Positions 32,556-43,324 of a stretch of DNA of 64,000 nucleotides are shown here, in pieces. Each line of letters starts with the position of its first letter. Positions within the stretch are counted from its first letter, which is position 1. This DNA is from Cordylochernes scorpioides (taxonomy: Eukaryota; Arthropoda; Arachnida; Pseudoscorpiones; Chernetidae): positions 139,817,547 through 139,881,546 of the forward strand of contig CP092863.1 in NCBI GenBank assembly GCA_030710605.1, read 5' to 3'. Made by a program: the position numbers and the translations under genes. The notes beneath the pieces are model-generated. The model did not search any database. It saw only the letters and a program-made list of their open reading frames with translations, and was not told where the DNA came from.

Positions 32556-33014
32556 GGGGTTGTTCAGATGTTTATATTCCTCAAACAAAGAGCCTCTTTA
32601 AGTCCACTCTTCCATATCTCACCAACTGGGAAAAGTCTGAGAGATGAACCTCTTCCTTTTATATCCACAACAGTAGTTTTCCCCCAGCTCAAAGCAAACT
32701 AATGAATAATTTAATTCTCACACAATTAACGGAGAGAGAGAGTTACTTGCTAACTCTTTAATTAATTAATTAATGAATCTTCAATAAATATTAGAGTTGT
32801 GCACCTAATTAATTTGATAAACAAACCTCCGCGCACCTATTTTTAAAAAGAGAGTGTAAATACGACCATGAAAACATTCGCTCAATTTGCACAACAAAGT
32901 TTTATTAAGCACAAATATAAGAGAATTACGATATAACTGTATAGAAAATATCGAAAAATCTTTCACAATAAGTTTTTCTCTCTTTGGTAGTCCTTTATGG
33001 TGGTTTTTATTTAC
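32556..33014. other. Intron DNA, nothing recognised
   Basis: No exon or TE terminus identified. Confidence 0.4.
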
Positions 33015-33090
33015 TTATCCTAAGTACACGTGGTATTTGCCATGATAATCATGGTGGGCAGAAGTTGGCGACTGCTTAGGGTGGTGATAT
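33015..33090 (+). repeat. F4 repeat copy
   Basis: TACACGTGGTATTTGCCATG, then ATAATCATGGTGGGCAGAAG and TTGGCGACTGCTT. Contains the palindrome CCATGATAATCATGG. Confidence 0.55.
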
Positions 33091-33309
33091 CGTTAATTTA
33101 TAGGAATTATTTTGCTTATAATGGCTATGGGAGACTGACGTATATTATTATTGGCTATGTGGTCTTGAGCGTGGCCTGTTGGCCCATTATATATACAGTT
33201 ACGAGCGTCATGCGTTCTTAATTCTTCATTTTTCATCTCTGTCACCGTTTGCTTTTTTTTTTTTTGGAATGGCGCTCTCCTATTGGTTGGCTACGATCAC
33301 GCCACCTTT

Positions 33310-33339
33310 GCCCCCCCCCCCCCCCCCCCCCCCCCATCA

Positions 33340-33377
<38 letters not shown>

Positions 33378-33378
33378 A
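33310..33378. repeat. Poly-C tract
   Basis: Two long C runs separated by ATCATG. The length is probably unreliable in the assembly. Confidence 0.9.
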
Positions 33379-33418
33379 CTCGCTTCTTCGTTTTTGTAAC
33401 TATTGTGTTGGAGCGGGT

Positions 33419-33656
33419 CGCTCCTTAAATAAATGCATATATTAGTTAATAACTAAATGGAATCCTCTCTTTCTTTTTCCCAGTAAGAGACGCCTACGGA
33501 AGCCAACAGTACATAGACCGATTAAGCACATAGGCTATAGTTATTAACTAATATATGCATTTATTTAAGGCGCCAATTTATAATTGTAACAAATAGTATT
33601 TGAATAAAAACATTCAATCGGGTAAAACACGGGCGTTGCCCGGGTCATTCGGCTAG
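33419..33656 (+). mobile_element. Helitron-like 3' end with internal palindrome
   Basis: Arms TTAAATAAATGCATATATTA and TAATATATGCATTTATTTAA are inverted at 33424 and 33545. Downstream, GGGTAAAACACGGGCGTTGC, then CCGGGTCATTCGGCTAG, has a 5-bp GC hairpin (CGGGC/GCCCG) and ends in CTAG followed by T, the Helitron signature. Confidence 0.6.
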
Positions 33657-34180
33657 TGTGACTATAATGGCCGTCTTTTAAAAATAGAAATCGCTATCCC
33701 TGCAGTCTTAACTAAGGCTCCTCAACTTCAATCTAACTGATGAACGATTCCTGCAACCTTCCTCTCGATATTTGGAGTCTGGGCATCTCTGGGTTAAGTT
33801 TCTTGCACAATTCTATTACTCTAGCTTTCGAGATAACAAGCCCTTCAACAGGAGCACCTAGAAGTATAACTTCCAGCTAACTATACACACCAGAAATCTC
33901 TGTTGAAGGATTGTTAGCCCGAAAGATAAATATATAAAAATGGCAGAAGACACTTAACCATGGATTCCTTGTTGATATTATTAAATTATAAGTCAGGGGA
34001 TATGGAGGTTTATATTATTTATAAAATCGAGTAACCAGTTACAACGCATTTATAGTAAGATCTCATGAGGTGTGAGGTAGAAGTGTATATAAAGATGCAG
34101 TAATGAATAACTGTAAATAACAGACGAGGTGTAAAGTAGGTCTACATCACAGGCCCCAAGCAAATCACTGTTTATTTACA
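33657..34180. repeat. Penelope-type inverted tails and AT-rich DNA
   Basis: 33830-33930 has an inverted pair: CTTTCGAGATAACAAGCCCT, then TCAACAGGAG, and CTGTTGAAGGATTGTTAGCC, then CGAAAG. Nothing else recognised. Confidence 0.4.
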
Positions 34181-34395
34181 CTCATGGACAAAACTTATGG
34201 AACTGTAAAGTCTTTGATGTCGCCGGTCGTCTGTTTTTTTTTTTTTTTTTTTTTTAAGGAAACAGAGGCAATTTTGTTCACACTTGGTTATCTCGTGTGT
34301 CTTCAATAAAGGTCACTGTAATATCTTTCAGAGTTATTGTTTCAATCCCGATGTTAAAAGGTACAACTTCCTTATGTTTTGTCCAATCACGCTAA
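34181..34395. mobile_element. M1 MITE copy
   Basis: ACACTCATGGACAAAACTTA … CTTATGTTTTGTCCAATCAC with a long T run and one internal unit. Confidence 0.7.
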
Positions 34396-35040
34396 AATGG
34401 CATCATTTCCTGTACATATAAGGCACGCTAATGCTTTTTGTTGAAATTACATTAATGTACATCGATAATTAACGTTCAGTATAGGATATATTTCTTAAAT
34501 TGATATGTGTTTGCTTATAAAACTTTAAATATATAAACTTTTCTTTAAAAAAAACTTTTTTTTACATTATTCAGTGATATTTTAAAATTATCTATGATAT
34601 TTTACCATCATGTTTGGTCACACTGGATAGATCAATAATAATCATATCAGTAATTTCTAAAATAGTAAAAAATTGGCGGGAAATAAATAATCGTCAGACG
34701 ATACGATATATCGATTTCTAATTTTTTTTTTCTAAAAAAAGAGAAATCTGAGATGACTCCACCGTTTTATAAAATATGGCTCAATAATAATATAGGAATC
34801 CAATTTCTACAGTCCATTTACTCCCGTGGGCCCATCAAATAAAATGCACTTCAAGTGTATTCATATTTTCCTTCAAAATTACCTTTTTTTCTGTGAAATA
34901 CATATTTTGTAATATAGGGATGGAAAATTTAGACCGTAGATTATGTAAATGAAAAGAAATAAAAGTCAAGTATATGGTAAAATTTACCAAAAAGGTACCC
35001 CTCCCTTTAAAATGCTTTAAAACAAAATTTTGTTCATTAT
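34396..35040. other. AT-rich intron, nothing recognised
   Basis: No exon or RNA seen. Confidence 0.4.
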
Positions 35041-35200
35041 CACAGTACAAAAAGTAAAGGTGTTGATAAAGAATGGGCCACAACACCAGTTTCGGTAAAT
35101 TTAAACAAAAGGTCAACAACCTGTATACCATGGTTTCGGGCTTTGGGCCTCATCAGTACAGGGACGGCTTTGATTTTATAACATCCTAGAGACGGGTTAT
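35041..35200 (-). repeat. Diverged HH-related element
   Basis: It shares CCACAACACCAG, TTTCGG and ACCATGGTTTCGGGCT with the HH unit, but the flanks differ. It is a separate subfamily carrying its own hammerhead at 35119-35161. Confidence 0.55.
35119..35161 (-). ncRNA. Hammerhead ribozyme motif, second subfamily
   Basis: Minus strand: CCTGTA/CTGATGA/GGCCCAAAGCCC/GAAACCATGGTA/TACAGG. Stem I pairs perfectly over 6 bp, the core is consensus, stem III is the palindrome ACCATGGT and the cleavage triplet is GUA. Stem II has one C-C mismatch. Stem I differs from the HH array, so pairing is conserved while sequence is not, which supports a real structure. Confidence 0.7.
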
Positions 35201-35235
35201 CTCTGTAAAGACAGAAGGAAGATTTTTTATTCATC

Positions 35236-35660
35236 CCCATGGACAAAACTCAAGTTAAGGAAGTTGTACCTTTCAGCATGTATATCGGGATTCAGACAAT
35301 AACTCTGAAAGATATTACAGTGGCCTTTATTGAAGACACACGAGATAACCAAGTGTGAACAAAACTTAAGGAAGTTGTACCTTTCAGCATGTATATCGAG
35401 ATTTAGACAATAACTCTGAAAGATATTACAGTGGCCTTTATTGAAGACACACGAGATAACCAAGTGTGAATAAAACTTGAGAAAGTTGTACCTTTCAGCA
35501 TGTATATCGAGATTTAGACAATAACTCTGAAAGATATTACAGTGACCTTTATTCAAGACACACGAGATAACCAAGTGTAAACAGCCTCTGTCTCCTTAAA
35601 AAAAAAAAAAAAAAACAGACGACCGGCGACATCAAAGACTTTCCACTTAAGTTTTGCTCA
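35236..35660. mobile_element. M1 MITE with three internal units
   Basis: Left CCATGGACAAAACTCAAGTT, three 111-bp units, an A run, CGACCGGCGACATCAAAGAC, and a right end CACTTAAGTTTTGCTCATA. Confidence 0.75.
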
Positions 35661-36040
35661 TATGTAAATGTATATAAGAAAATATTGCAATAAAAAGGTA
35701 TCACCCCTTGTAAAAATCTCCATTTATTCATCTAATCGGTTCCCTATGGTATTCGAAGCGTTGTTAACAAAAATTTCAGAGAAACTGGAATAAAAAAGAA
35801 ATCTCTCTTTTGAGGGATCAGCAACTTGCACGCTTCCTGGAAGATGTATGGCGCTGTCGTGTGAAGAACTTGCGTGGTTTTAAATTCAGACATAGTCGGT
35901 GAAACTTCACTTCTTTCCTAGCTTGATACAACTTTTTTGGTATGTAAACATAGGGAATTATCGTGTTAGGTTAAAATTGTTAATTTCTATAATGATTAAA
36001 TTCACTGGCAATGTGTTTCTTTATAATATATATATATATA
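35661..36040. other. Intron DNA, nothing recognised
   Basis: Ends in a (TA)n tract that abuts an HH foldback. Confidence 0.4.
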
Positions 36041-36342
36041 AAGAGACAAAGGTCGCCTCTCCCGTCAAAATAGACGTCAAAACTAGACGCCTTCTATTGA
36101 CCGTCGCCGCAACTAGCGGCCTCGGGTCGGTGACAAAGCCACAACACCAGCTTTGGCAAATTGAAAAGCGTCCACCTGGAAACCATGGTTTCGGGCTAAT
36201 GGCTCTCGTCAGCCCCCCCGTGGCTTTGTCACCGACCCGAGGCCGCTAGTTGCGGCGAGGGTCAATAGATGGCGTCTAGTTTTGACCGTCTATTTTGACG
36301 GGAGAGGCGACCTTTGTCTCTATATTCCCGGCAAAATTTCCA
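36041..36342. repeat. HH family inverted pair
   Basis: Left unit arm (GTCGCCTCTCCCGTCAAAAT … CTCGTCAGCCC) and inverted right arm (GTGGCTTTGTCACCGACCCG … GGGAGAGGCGACC) meet at about 36216. The hammerhead on the minus strand (36170-36216) has CTGACGA and GAAACC, but the first strand of stem I is cut off by the junction and the cleavage base is U. Confidence 0.7.
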
Positions 36343-36354
36343 TCTATATATATA

Positions 36355-36652
36355 TGTGACAATATAGTGGTAATAATGTGGTGAGGAGAGAAATAATCAC
36401 ACGACGAGTTGGAAGAGGAATCTGGAAGCCATCCGAGAGAGAGAGAGGTAGCGAGAGGGCTGTCCGCTGAACGACTGTCTTGTGTGGTCACCCCCCGACT
36501 ACCAAAATAGTCCCCAGGTGTTGACGGGCGGGCCCCTTTTGCCGCCCCTTTGGAATGTCGTGATCTCTAAAGTGACGCCCTTTAGCTACCCATCTCTCTC
36601 TGGCTGATTCTAGGTTTGTTTTATTAATCCTGGAAGAGCATATATTATGACA
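36355..36652. repeat. LTR element B, first LTR (298 bp)
   Basis: TGTGACAATATAGTGG … TATATTATGACA, TG…CA bounded. The direct repeat lies at 38793-39088, nearly identical except for a (GA)n length difference. It inserted within a (TA)n tract. Confidence 0.88.
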
Positions 36653-38792
36653 TATGGCCCCCGTTGAAGAAGGCTGAACATGGTTTGAGTATACTTAAAG
36701 CTGGAGAAGCCAGGAATAGAGAAAATAATTTTACAGTTGAAATTAGTTAAGGTAATGGTGACATAGTTTTATGTAAATAAAATATTGTATAGTACACAAG
36801 TAAATATTATTTACAAGCAGTTTTACAACACCGGAGAGTTTGACATTTAAGGAAATCTTTGAAAATATCAAGGTTATAAAAGGCTATATACAACAAAATC
36901 TAATGTACTATATGGGAAATGACATTGAGGAGTGTGAACAAGGAGAAGGGGAGTCACAAACACATGATGAAATTCTGAAGATCATTAAGACTGGGGAACT
37001 CTACACTTTAAGATATTTTTCAGGCGGACATGGCAAGGGGAAACTTGGCATGGGCTTTCTATGCTATAGGTGTAGAGTATGAGAAATGAGGTTGAGGTTG
37101 GCAATTGTGTGAGCTCAGGACTGAGGTAAATATAAAACTACATACAATGTTAGAACCTTGGCGAACAGGGCGAGGGGAAACTTGCCCTGGGCCATTCTAC
37201 CTTATCTATGTAGTTACTTGTGTAGCGAGTCCGAGGGGAAAAGTCCCGTGTGTAGGTGAGGAAGTCGAATGGACTTATATTTAATTTGCGGAAAGTATGC
37301 GCGCACAGTGCCAAAAATTGGGACGAGGACTGCGTTGTCCGTTACAAGTGACAAGCTGCTCGGACACGAGGTGTTTGAACCGTCGTGGGAGCTTGTGCAA
37401 GGCGATGATTTCGCGGTGGGTTGAACGTAAGACCCATGTCTGCGCGAAATGATGACGGACCGGACAGAATCAGCGACGATGTTTAACGTACCTCCGTGGG
37501 AAATATCGGAGGTAGGCTATATCGTGCTGGTTTGGACAAGGGACAAACATAGATTTGAAGACAGGGTCCGTGTGGCGAACGTGTGGCGCGAGAAGAAGGG
37601 GCGAACTGTGTCGCTCGATGCAGATTGTTCAAGTGCGAACAAAAAGGGGTTGATAAATATCTAGCGGTTAGTCAATCTGCACCCTGTGACGAACACGCCA
37701 TTGGCTAGATGGTGTGGGTCGGTGGATATGCTAGAGATGAACTACGAAATATATTATCATAAATGAAGGGCGAAGGTTAGGATTTTGAAATGACAATATA
37801 GAAGTTCGATAATTGATTAATCAATAATTCTCTATAAAGGTCCTGAGCTGGTATAAGGTTAACAAGGTTGTAAGAATGAGTGGGACATTAAGGGGAAGGT
37901 AGATAAGAGTCACCAAGGGTTGGTTGTAAGCAAGGCTCACGTGATGGTTGAAATTCTTCGACGCCTGACTTACAGGGTGAATTTTGAGTCGTTTAGGGAA
38001 AGAAATTATTTTTCGTGAGCCGTGCTTACAAGTAGGAGAGGTCATATACAAATAGGTATACAAAAGTTTAGGTGCTGGAGGCATATTTTTATAGATAATT
38101 GATTATGAAAAATCTATTGTTAATAGTAAAAATCGTAAAGCATTAATAGGTAGAATTCCTTTTTTTTAAGTTACGTTAAAATGGAAATTATTTAATTAAA
38201 ATGACGATTGTTAAATTCTACTGGTAAGGTAACTAATTAAATGAGTTACAAATATCTAGATAAATAATATGGAGAATAAAATCATTGTTAATAGGCGTGG
38301 AGAAATAAATGGAGCTAATTATGTAAATATTGGGACAATTTACAAGGAATGACTTATTTAAAGAATGAATGGTAGGAGTTAAAACAGTTACACTCACGAG
38401 TTATGTTGGTTTAGGGCGCAGGTAAGTTCATTGAGCTTTGGGAGAGTTCTGTCTGTGACACTGTGCGTACCAGTGTTGTACATAACAGTAGCGGCAGGGA
38501 TATGGCGGAGTCTTGTCCATGATGGTGGGAGGTGTCCTGCTCTGGCACGGAGATCGTTCTTGGGCAGGTCTAGTGCTGGAAGAAGTGGGCGGCAGCTTCA
38601 TCTCCGTCGTAGGCGATCACTTCTTCAGGGTAACGGTTCAAAAGTTGGCGAGGAAGGGGTTGAGGGCTCGAAGAGGAGTGGTTACAGTTGAGTTGGGTTT
38701 GGTCGATCATCGTGGCTTGGCTTCTTGTTTCTTCATACTCCGGTATATGAGGGATTCGCTTCCCGGCCAGGTCTTATCCTGTCGACTTTCAA
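36653..38792. mobile_element. LTR element B interior, no recognisable pol
   Basis: 2.1 kb between two short LTRs. A candidate primer-binding site (TGGCCCCCGTTGAAGAAGG) starts two bases after the first LTR. The frames are short; GTGSGGHGKGK-type and WEISEVGYIVLVWTRDKHRF segments occur but match no family I can name, and no RT or integrase motif is visible. Probably a non-autonomous derivative. Confidence 0.65.
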
Positions 38793-39088
38793 TGTGACAA
38801 TATAGTGGTAATAATGTGGTGAGGAGAGAAATAATCACACGACGAGTTGGAAGAGGAATCTGGAAGCCATCCGAGAGAGAGAGGTAGCGAGAGGGCTGTC
38901 CGCTGAACGACTGTCTTGTGTGGTCACCCCCCGACTACCAAAATAGTCCCCAGGTGTTGACGGGCGGGCCCCTTTTGCCGCCCCTTTGGAATGTCGTGAT
39001 CTCTAAAGTGACGCCCTTTAGCTACCCATCTCTCTCTGGCTGATTCTAGGTTTGTTTTATTAATCCTGGAAGAGCATATATTATGACA
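38793..39088. repeat. LTR element B, second LTR (296 bp)
   Basis: Copy of 36355-36652 two bases shorter in the GA run; followed directly by TATATATATA. Confidence 0.88.
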
Positions 39089-39119
39089 TATATATATAAT
39101 ATCATCAAATATTATCTAT

Positions 39120-39290
39120 ACAGACCATACTGAAATGATAAAATTTATTGAATAAATGGGCTTGGCTCATCGGTGGTGAACCTTCTCAGCGGTTTCGCCA
39201 AATTAGAGAGTTTACCCCTGATGATCCAAGCCCTCTCATTCAATAACTTTTATCATTGCAGTAAACTCTGTAGAGATAATATTTCATGAT
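39120..39290. repeat. F3 foldback, diverged
   Basis: AATGATAAAATTTATTGAAT … ATTCAATAACTTTTATCATT arms around GGCTTGGCTCATCGGTGGTG, CGGTTTCGCC and GATGATCCAAGCCC. Confidence 0.6.
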
Positions 39291-39424
39291 ATAATTGGAA
39301 AAAAAAATTCAAAAAGTTAATTATTCATTTAGAGGTTGACGGGCGACGGCATTCGTTGTTTTTTTAAGCAGCCAGACAGAAAAATGTTTCTTACTTCAAA
39401 AGTAAAAACAAAAAAATTAATTTA

Positions 39425-39615
39425 AAAAAAAGAGGGAATCTCCTTATCGTGCAACTGAAAGTTGCTGATGGCTTGAGCCATCTATCGGAATAAAAATATC
39501 AACTATTCGTTGAAATATAATTATTCCAGAAATATCAACGAATAGTTGATATTTATTCCGATAGATGGCGCAAGCCATCAGAAACTTTCAGTTGCACGAT
39601 AAGGAGATTCCCCCA
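39425..39615. repeat. F2 foldback element
   Basis: CTCCTTATCGTGCAACTGAA … AACTTTCAGTTGCACGATAA inverted arms of about 85 bp, with AGATGGCGCAAG in the right arm. It lies 135 bp from the Dscam exon at 39750. Confidence 0.8.
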
Positions 39616-39749
39616 TTTTTTGTTGTTAATTTATTTACCTTATCCCAGTACAATATCACATTTGTACTATTTTTTTTTCAAAAAATTAATAGTTACAGTT
39701 TTTATGAAAAATAAGATCTGTGTGAAGTAAGTTCCAGGTAGATAAGTAC

Positions 39750-39890
39750 CTGAAGACTTCCGAGCAGGAACTGCAGACAACAGGTAGTGTGACAGTCTGG
39801 CATTGCCGTTATATGGATGTTGCCACGTGACACTGATGGTCCGGCTAGCCACGGACTTGACACGGAAGTCTTTGGGTCGGTCCGGGGGTT
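39750..39890 (-). CDS. Dscam-family exon: first half of FNIII-1
   Basis: Acceptor TGTGTAG|AA, donor TTCAG|GTACTT, phase 1 at both ends. The product reads (E)PPDRPKDFRVKSVASR, TISVTWQHPYNGNARLSHYL and LSAVPARKSS. 'EPPDRPKDFRV' is the classic start of Dscam FNIII-1 directly after the last Ig of the N-terminal block, and the preceding exon (54491-54639) is that Ig domain. It joins in phase to 29727-29888 across a 9.9 kb intron. Confidence 0.87.
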
Positions 39891-39900
39891 CTACACACAA

Positions 39901-40264
39901 TTCACAACTATTTGGATCACCCTATGACTATCATAGAAACAGAATTACTTGTATATGCATACATTCCCGGGTCTCCTGATCTTTCGACCCGCTCTGTATT
40001 CCAGAAACAGCAACCCTTGTAACTTATTGACAAAATTAAGAAAGTATTTGATGTTGACGGTCGTCTTTATTTATTTATTTATTTTCCAAAGTACACGTGG
40101 TGTTATACTCATGGTGGGTAGAAGCTGGCGACTGCTTTTACTGTATGTGAACCATATGTGAAAAGCAGTTCGACTTTTGCACCTATAAATTAACCCTATT
40201 AAAAACCTAATGTTTAGTCTCTAAATTACAATTTATAATTAAAATGGCTATTGTGATATGATAA
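39901..40264 (+). repeat. Intron DNA with F4 copy
   Basis: 40090-40165 matches F4 (GTACACGTGGTGTTATACTC, ATGGTGGGTAGAAGCTGGCG, ACTGCTTTTACTG). Nothing else recognised. Confidence 0.45.
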
Positions 40265-40500
40265 AGCACAATTTGGATTATAGATTATAGCTACAAGGTA
40301 ATAAAACCAAATCCAAATAAATTAATAGTGTGTGACATTTCGTTAACAGCATTACCATTATCAGACAAAAGTACTGATTAAATCATTCAATATTCTCTTG
40401 TCTGATGATGTTAACAATGCTGGTACTGAAACGTCACACACTATTTATTTGGATTTGGTCTTATTACCTTGTAGCTATTGTGACCTAAAAGTTCATTCCA
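40265..40500. repeat. Foldback with hammerhead-like cores
   Basis: Arms AGCTACAAGGTAATAAAACC … GGTCTTATTACCTTGTAGCT are inverted. The right half (40396-40441) has GTCTGATGA…TGAAACGTCACAC on the plus strand; the left half has the mirror with CTGATAA. The core words are present but stem II is weak. Confidence 0.55.
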
Positions 40501-41024
40501 ATTATAGTACACTCTAGCCATAGGATTTTAATGTATTATAAATTGTAGATATTTGACTATGATACAATATATTTGAACCACCAAAATTTGACAATTTACT
40601 CGTTTTAATTTTTCACATTTTTAATTAGGGAAATTAAATTATTTTAAAACAATTAATATTTTCGATAAAAAAAATAATATTGTCAATTTTTTTTTCTTAG
40701 AGAACCTCTGTTTTATAAGGAGAAAGAGTGAAAATTTTAGTAAAATAAATTTTCCTAATAAAATATGAAAATTAACTTCAAAACTCCTCTAATCAGATCA
40801 AAGAAAGGAAGTTTTTAATTAAGGCGGAGGAAAAAGTTGGGTCTCTCCTCCCCTTGACTTTCTTCTTCTGCTAAATTGAAATTATCTTTTGATCTTTATT
40901 CTTGGCGCGCGCGCGCCATCTTAAAATATAAACTTCGAATTTATTGCACATATATATATATATAAATATAAAGAAGAGTAAAAAAGAAAAACATAATGAG
41001 TAAAATTAGTTTATATGTGTTGAG
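40501..41024. other. AT-rich DNA, nothing recognised
   Basis: Contains (GC)n at 40904-40914 and (TA)n at 40950-40962 but no gene. Confidence 0.4.
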
Positions 41025-41165
41025 ATTTCGCCGGTAGTTTTGTCCACACTTTGTTATCTCGTATGTTCTTAAAAAAAGGTCACTGTAATATCTTTCAGAG
41101 TTATTGTCTGAATACCGATATACATGCTAAAAGGTACAACTTCCTTAAGTTTTGTCAATGAGTGT
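41025..41165. mobile_element. M1 MITE, deleted copy
   Basis: One internal unit and the right end (CTTCCTTAAGTTTTGTCAAT, GAGTG); the left end is degenerate. Confidence 0.6.
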
Positions 41166-41189
41166 ATTTCTTAAATAGTTTTAGAGATT

Positions 41190-41330
41190 GAAATTTATTG
41201 TATATTTCAGGGAACAGGCTAAATCAATAATTAGTTGATTTCTGTTCCACCAGATGGCGCTCTGCCTTCTGTAAAGCACATATGCTCCTGGCCAGGATAT
41301 GCCTTTTATATTTTAAATATATATATATGG
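41190..41330 (+). repeat. F5 single arm
   Basis: CAGGGAACAGGCTAAATC, TGTTCCACCAGATGGCGCTC, then CTGGCCAGGATATGCC, ending in (TA)n. Confidence 0.65.
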
Positions 41331-41349
41331 TTAACAATTAATAGGCTAA

Positions 41350-42447
41350 TCCCCTAATAGAATGTTTAAATCAATAAGCTTGAGGGATAAGTATCTTTCA
41401 AATAACTCCAAATCATACAGGCAAGCAAAAGGGTCCCCAATGGGTAGCCCTCTATCGACCACAATAGCAGAGATCTCAATGCGCGCAATAGACCGATGGA
41501 TTATCGCCAGGTTCCCCCATGATATATTCTTTTGGCGCAGGTACATCGATGACATCTTTTGCATCTGCACCACTACCCAAACCGATGACATCCTCTACAA
41601 TCTAAACAATTATCACCCTGATCTTCACTTTACCGTTGAAAAAGAAACCAACAATACTCTTCCATTTCTCGACGTTAAAATCATCCGGCACCAACATGAA
41701 TTGCACACCACCGTTTATTATAAACCATCCTTCCGTCCTAATTACGTTCAATACTCGTCCTTCTGTCCTATCAGTCACAAAATCAACACAGTCATTGCTC
41801 TATCAAAACGAGTCCATACCCACTGCTCCCTCCAGAAGTACAAGAACCTTGAAACACAGAACATATTAGCTAACCTCAGGGACTGCGCATACCCGATGTC
41901 CTTTATATTGCGACACTTTTATGATCCAACTAAAAAGACACAGTCTCCAATATACATATCTATTTGCAATATGCCGTATTCACCATTATCCTCCACAATA
42001 GCGAGATTCTTATTGAAATTTGGAATCAAAACCTACTTCACCTGCGCACCTACCTCTGGATCCCTTCTCCGAAACCAGATTATGAAACTTAATGAACCTC
42101 ACAGCACACCACGAAACGTTATTTACTCCATAAAATGTTTGAACTGTCCAAAAATCTACGTAGGCGAAACCGGGAGACATGTCAATATTAGAATTCATGA
42201 ACACAAAAGAAATATCGATAACCTAGGCCATAGATCCTTAATAGTAAAGCACATAAACAAAACTGGCCATTCTTTCAACATTACATCACCTAAAATTCAT
42301 TATTCCAATATTGCCAGCAAACACCAAAGACTAATCATTGAATCCCTCCTGTCAAGCAAATTCCACAGCCTCAATAGAAAAATTGATTTACCTAAAATTT
42401 ACAATGTAATATTCCCTGCAGCCACCAAACCCCCCTCTGTATCATGA
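41350..42447 (+). CDS. Penelope-like element: RT C-terminal part plus GIY-YIG endonuclease
   Basis: An uninterrupted 361-codon frame. Residues 19-32 (YRQAKGSPMGSPLS) and 57-66 (FWRRYIDDIF) are RT motifs 4-5 with the catalytic YIDD. LPFLDVKI near residue 95 is the Penelope 'FLD' motif. Near 250-280, VIYSIKCLNCPKIYVGETGR, then HVNIRIHEHKR, is the GIY-YIG endonuclease joined by the CX2C linker usual in these elements. The N-terminal part of RT (motifs 1-3) is missing, so this is a 5'-truncated copy and cannot act alone. The frame is intact over 1.08 kb, suggesting a fairly recent insertion. It lies on the plus strand inside the minus-strand Dscam intron. Confidence 0.9.
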   Translation, partial: SPNRMFKSISLRDKYLSNNSKSYRQAKGSPMGSPLSTTIAEISMRAIDRWIIARFPHDIFFWRRYIDDIFCICTTTQTDDILYNLNNYHPDLHFTVEKETNNTLPFLDVKIIRHQHELHTTVYYKPSFRPNYVQYSSFCPISHKINTVIALSKRVHTHCSLQKYKNLETQNILANLRDCAYPMSFILRHFYDPTKKTQSPIYISICNMPYSPLSSTIARFLLKFGIKTYFTCAPTSGSLLRNQIMKLNEPHSTPRNVIYSIKCLNCPKIYVGETGRHVNIRIHEHKRNIDNLGHRSLIVKHINKTGHSFNITSPKIHYSNIASKHQRLIIESLLSSKFHSLNRKIDLPKIYNVIFPAATKPPSVS

Positions 42448-42779
42448 ACTCTGAGACCACAATTTCAATATGTATTCCTGTGTTTCCAAGATATGCCACA
42501 TTCTTTGTCCTATTCATATCAGTACATATTTTACACATGCAAATTCTCTCTATATATATTTACAAATAGCAAATTATAGTTTATTGTGTTCTTCACTATG
42601 TAAATCCTTTTTTGCATAACTGTCATTTTCTGCTCATATACATGTATATATATAGATTAGATCCGAAAACTTTAGTAGCGTAATATATTTTTCCTGTCGA
42701 AGGGCGGTTGTGCCCGAAAGCTTGAAAAATATTTATTTGAAAGATACTTATCCCTCAAGCTTATTGATTTAAACATATA
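42448..42779 (+). repeat. Penelope 3' region with tail and inverted piece
   Basis: After the stop there is a 3' untranslated region, then TTCCTGTCGAAGGGCGGTTG, TGCCCGAAAGCTTG (the tail type seen at 7.28 and 31.63 kb). Finally 42735-42776 is the reverse complement of the first coding bases at 41362-41402 (RDKYLSN region). Confidence 0.75.
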
Positions 42780-43258
42780 CAGGGTGATCCAAAAGTCCCG
42801 CACTATTTTAAAAATTAATAACTCCGCGAATATTTGAGCTAGAGCAATGCGGTAAACACCATTGTGTTCAGGATGCAATGGGATTTTTTATGGCAAATAA
42901 TGAAAAATTCGAAATTGATTTTAGTTACAATTTTATTCGCCAGATGGCGCACTACCAGAATCAGAGATTCAGCGGCCAAATTGTTTGATAAATTGAAAAA
43001 TATAACTGATCGACACGTATTTTTCCTTTTTGAATACCAGGAAAGAACCCTAATAACATCAAATAACAAATTAATAAAACACCACTTCGCCAAAAGTATG
43101 AAGAATTGGTTAACAATTTTTAAATACAATCAGAGATATGTAAAATAGGTAAATGCAAATTAAACATGTAGCAAAAAAAAAAAATTGATATTTTAGATAC
43201 GGTTTGTGTTTCCGAAGATAATAAATTTCTAATATTTTTTTAATTCAACTCTCTCTCA
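42780..43258 (+). repeat. Left terminal inverted repeat of a large mariner-like element
   Basis: It starts CAGGGTGATCCAAAAGTCCC after TA. The whole 479 bp reappears inverted at 53759-54230 with few differences. It contains CGCCAGATGGCGCAC. Confidence 0.85.
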
Positions 43259-43324
43259 GTATCGATTATATTTATTTTAATATATTTGAAAAATATGTAT
43301 CTATCTCTGATAATTTATTTTACT

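Noticed and set aside
33179-33445. Proline-rich 88-codon frame
   Set aside because: Created by the poly-C tract.
36840-37664. Frames inside LTR element B as possible gag
   Set aside because: Short and without zinc knuckle, protease or RT motifs; left as unassigned interior sequence.
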